A stretch of 44,802 nucleotides of DNA from Fidelibacterota bacterium (GTDB lineage: Bacteria; Fidelibacterota; UBA8477; JABMPR01), in NCBI GenBank assembly GCA_016844955.1, contig JAERTH010000160.1, positions 1 through 44,802 of the forward strand, in the 5' to 3' direction. The position numbers were made by a program, and so were the translations under genes. Within the stretch, counting starts at the first letter, position 1; every line of letters begins with the position of its first letter. The notes below the pieces were generated by a model that saw only the letters and a list, made by a program, of their open reading frames with translations, was not told the origin of the DNA and searched no databases. Shown here piece by piece: positions 42,794 through 44,802 of this stretch.

Positions 42794-43440
42794 CGGTGAC
42801 ATCCTGTACAATCAGTGATAGGGGCTTTGATATCTAACAGCTCTTTTTGTTTTGATGCAAACTCAGCTTGATTGGCTGGTGGCGTCCATTTCATATTAGT
42901 GACTTCACTGACGGGACGCAGGTGATCATCAGGATCACGATGACAGTCCAGACACCATCCCATACTCAGTGGTTGATGTTGAGCCACCACATCCATTTCA
43001 TCAATATTGCCATGACAACTTGCGCACCCCACACCAACGTTAATATGGGCGGAATGGTCGAAGTAGACATAGTCTGGTGATTTGTGAATCCGGATCCACT
43101 CAATGGGGGTTCCATTTTTGAAACTCTCCCGGACGGGTGACAGCTTATCACTGTCAGCCTTAATCATGTTGTGACAATTCATGCAGGTCTTTGTCGGTGG
43201 TAAGCCAGCCACGGGAGAAGACTCCACGCCGGTATGACAAAAACGACAATCCAACCCCAGATCCCTGACATGCACTTTATGGCTGTAGGGAACAGGTTGT
43301 GTAGGGCGATAACCTACATCTGTGTACCATGGAGACGCATAATACCAGACCAGACCAATGACCATAACCAGCGTCAGTCCAGCGCCAACTGCGGAATACA
43401 GCGGGGCTTTATTCGTCCATTTGGGGAATATCTGAGCCAA
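42790..43440 (-). CDS. actA: Alternative complex III pentaheme cytochrome c, subunit A
   Basis: ActA carries five CxxCH heme motifs: residues 65-69 (CRFCH), 86-90 (CMNCH), 139-143 (CASCH), 163-167 (CLDCH) and 211-215 (CTGCH), with one N-terminal membrane segment (about 14-34) as an uncleaved anchor. The protein takes electrons from ActB. It starts at a TTG (43440); AAAGGGA about eight bases upstream makes this the most likely start and no ATG lies nearby. Its TGA overlaps the actB start. Confidence 0.95.
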   Translation of the reverse strand: MAQIFPKWTNKAPLYSAVGAGLTLVMVIGLVWYYASPWYTDVGYRPTQPVPYSHKVHVRDLGLDCRFCHTGVESSPVAGLPPTKTCMNCHNMIKADSDKLSPVRESFKNGTPIEWIRIHKSPDYVYFDHSAHINVGVGCASCHGNIDEMDVVAQHQPLSMGWCLDCHRDPDDHLRPVSEVTNMKWTPPANQAEFASKQKELLDIKAPITDCTGCHR

Positions 43441-43853
43441 GATTTATCCCTTTATTTTGCTTTACAAAGTTTGGGTTTTGAGGGGGTCTTCTTAATCAAT
43501 GCCCGGGCACTGAAAACCTAACGATATCTCCCCTCATTAATAAGGCGAGTATGATACATGCTGGCTAAAATAATGACAAGGAATTTATCAATATCAGGGC
43601 TTTAGAATTCTGGATAAATTTTGTCATGTAATTAATAATGACACCTATTGGGGATTGGCAAAAACCCCGTTTGTCAATCCTGGATTTCCAATAAGTCTTG
43701 GCGCAGTCCATGCAAGCGCTTCAGGATGGTTTTCTCGATATCATAACCAAAATCGGGGGCATACATCTTGCACAGATTCACCTGGTATGTTAAAAGGTGT
43801 ATTGGGCGGGACGCCCCAATGAATTTAACAATGAAATATGGCGATGAATTAGC
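43441..43853. other. Divergent promoter region between actA and the split permease
   Basis: This 413-base gap must contain the act promoter and that of the permease pair. Near 43800 an imperfect hairpin (ATTGGGCG GGA CGCCCCAAT) lies just ahead of the permease gene. A 30-codon minus-strand frame from 43761 to 43669 (MYAPDFGYDIEKTILKRL...) looks protein-like but has no clear ribosome binding site, so it is not called as a gene. Confidence 0.5.
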
Positions 43854-44336
43854 ATGTTAACCCTATATATATTGACCGGGCTGTTACTAATGCTCTCCTT
43901 CTATAAGAGCCAGGAGAAAAGCTTTTTTGCACTCAAGATCGCAGCGCAGCGATTGATGAAGATGGCACCGGCATTCATGCTCATGCTCATCCTGGTGGCC
44001 ATTCTACTCACCCTCATTCCGGACGAAGTTCTCATGAACGTGTTGGAAAAAGACAATAAATGGCTGGCTGTGTGCTCAGCCCTTGGGGTGGGTTCCATTT
44101 CAGTTATGCCGGGATTTATCGCCTTCCCGCTGTGTGGTATTCTCCTGGACCAGGGAGCGCTCTATATGGTGCTATCTGCCTTTTCCACAACCCTGATGAT
44201 GGTGGGTGTTGTTACCTTCCCTTTTGAAAAAGCTTACCTGGGGGGGCGTCTGGCCATATATCGAAACCTTTCTGCTCTGAGCATCGCCCTCTGTGTCGCA
44301 TTGATCACCGGGCTGGTTTTTGGAGAGCTGTTTTGA
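43854..44336 (+). CDS. First half of a two-gene permease (COG0701-like)
   Basis: This 160-residue membrane protein has about four membrane segments and a Gly/Pro/Phe loop (GSISVMPGFIAFPLCGILLDQGALYMVLSAFSTTLMMVGVVTFPFE). It matches the N-terminal half of the permease family that also includes ArsP-like proteins. In many bacteria two such proteins of about 160 residues work as a pair. The next gene starts within its stop codon (TTGA), and both halves probably make one transporter of unknown substrate. The ribosome binding site is weak. Confidence 0.8.
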   Translation: MLTLYILTGLLLMLSFYKSQEKSFFALKIAAQRLMKMAPAFMLMLILVAILLTLIPDEVLMNVLEKDNKWLAVCSALGVGSISVMPGFIAFPLCGILLDQGALYMVLSAFSTTLMMVGVVTFPFEKAYLGGRLAIYRNLSALSIALCVALITGLVFGELF

Positions 44337-44802
44337 CGCTATCTCCCAATAGTCGCAGAACCCTGTTCATGGGGATGATCTTTGGGGCGTTCATACTCAC
44401 GTCGGCAATAACTGATTTCGAACCCGGCAAAGAGATCGGGGCAAATTTTTATACCTTTTTTATACAGATGCTCAAGTTGCTGCCCTGTGTGTTTGTTCTT
44501 ATTGGGCTCTTTGATGTCTGGATCAAGGCTGAAACGGTTGAAAGACACCTGGGGCAGGACTCTGGTATACTGTCTTATTTTTGGGCGGTCTTGATGGCAG
44601 GAACCACTGTCGGGGGCCTTCATGTTGCCCTGCCTGTGGGTGAAGCGCTTTATCTCAAAAGAGCCCGACTGGGCGTGGTACTGGCTTTTATTTCGGCTGG
44701 GGGAATCTGTCGGGTACCCATGACCCTGTTTGAGGCATCCATCCTGGGGTGGAAATTCACAGTGGTACGGTTTGCCGTCTCCCTGCCCCTGATCATATTG
44801 AG
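44333..44802 (+). CDS. Second half of the split permease, cut by the right edge
   Basis: The frame starts at TTG 44333, overlapping the previous TGA as TTGA, with GGAGAG about six bases upstream. About 156 codons are visible before the right edge. They encode four membrane segments with FVLIGLFDVWIKAETVERHLG and GTTVGGLHVALPVGEALYLKRARLGVVLAFISAGG, matching the second half of the paired permease family. It ends at the window edge without a stop, so its true length is unknown. Confidence 0.78.
   Translation, partial: MTLSPNSRRTLFMGMIFGAFILTSAITDFEPGKEIGANFYTFFIQMLKLLPCVFVLIGLFDVWIKAETVERHLGQDSGILSYFWAVLMAGTTVGGLHVALPVGEALYLKRARLGVVLAFISAGGICRVPMTLFEASILGWKFTVVRFAVSLPLIIL

Noticed and set aside
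43669..43761. 30-codon minus-strand frame (MYAPDFGYDIEKTILKRL...)
   Set aside because: The amino acid mix looks protein-like, but it has no clear ribosome binding site or neighbour support and is too short to judge.
1..44802. CRISPR arrays, tRNA or rRNA genes, prophage
   Set aside because: No regularly spaced repeats, no cloverleaf with GTTCRA arm and no phage structural genes were found by eye.

Overview
The window (about 47-48% GC by eye) looks like the chromosome of a free-living, probably marine bacterium of the FCB supergroup, most likely Candidatus Marinimicrobia (Neomarinimicrobiota) or a close relative. The evidence is a type IX secretion sorting domain with the NFPNPFNPST signature at the end of a secreted protein (about 22150-22405), many lipoproteins and large secreted proteins, an E1 alpha-beta fusion, and an alternative complex III operon. 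The lineage call is inference; there is no rRNA gene here.

Layout. 1-2.6 kb: a large secreted protein cut by the left edge and a GltS-like sodium symporter. 3-13.5 kb: a minus-strand group built around a 2-oxoacid dehydrogenase complex: lpdA (E3), a GAF protein, lipB, fused E1, a GIY-YIG protein, E2, then a serine hydrolase, a membrane protein, lipA and an acetyltransferase. E1, E2 and E3 form the complex; LipB and LipA make the lipoyl cofactor on E2. 13.5-14.15 kb: a REP-associated tyrosine transposase bracketed by two inverted REP-like palindromes. 14.1-18.5 kb: a MurU-like nucleotidyltransferase, an AmgK-like sugar kinase fused to the RapZ C-terminal domain (amino-sugar or peptidoglycan recycling), folE, a YhhQ-like transporter and a COG0720 pterin enzyme that lacks the catalytic cysteine. 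18.5-22.8 kb: two tandem lipoproteins, then plus-strand RibD-like reductase, acetyltransferase, T9SS-exported C39-like peptidase and a cupin. 22.8-25.7 kb: an SLC13 permease paired with a membrane-anchored sulfate-binding-type protein. 25.9-31.3 kb: a FecR-domain/beta-barrel outer membrane protein, a structured non-coding stretch, a metallo-beta-lactamase-fold/TPR protein and a seven-repeat propeller lipoprotein.

31.4-33.2 kb: the most striking locus. A thioredoxin-like lipoprotein with a TPR tail is interrupted by an in-frame TGA exactly at the first cysteine of its CxxC active site (W-TGA-G-S-C). A short stem-loop with a GG-containing apical loop starts the expected distance downstream, so this is a strong candidate selenoprotein (selenocysteine at residue 53). 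Next come a flavin-type split-barrel protein and a 46-residue membrane peptide.

33.4-35.5 kb: a two-gene DUF4062 / AlbA_2-ATPase cassette with overlapping genes and flanking non-coding AT-rich DNA, a possible defence or stress module. 36-43.4 kb: the complete actABCDEF operon (quinol:electron acceptor oxidoreductase) with its terminator; no oxidase genes adjoin it. 43.9 kb to the end: a two-gene split permease, the second gene cut by the right edge.

Several non-coding gaps contain copies of a dispersed inverted-repeat family (core GTCANNCTGAG...CGAAG...CTTGATCC), one of which supplies the tail of the GIY-YIG protein. No tRNA, rRNA, CRISPR array or phage gene was seen.
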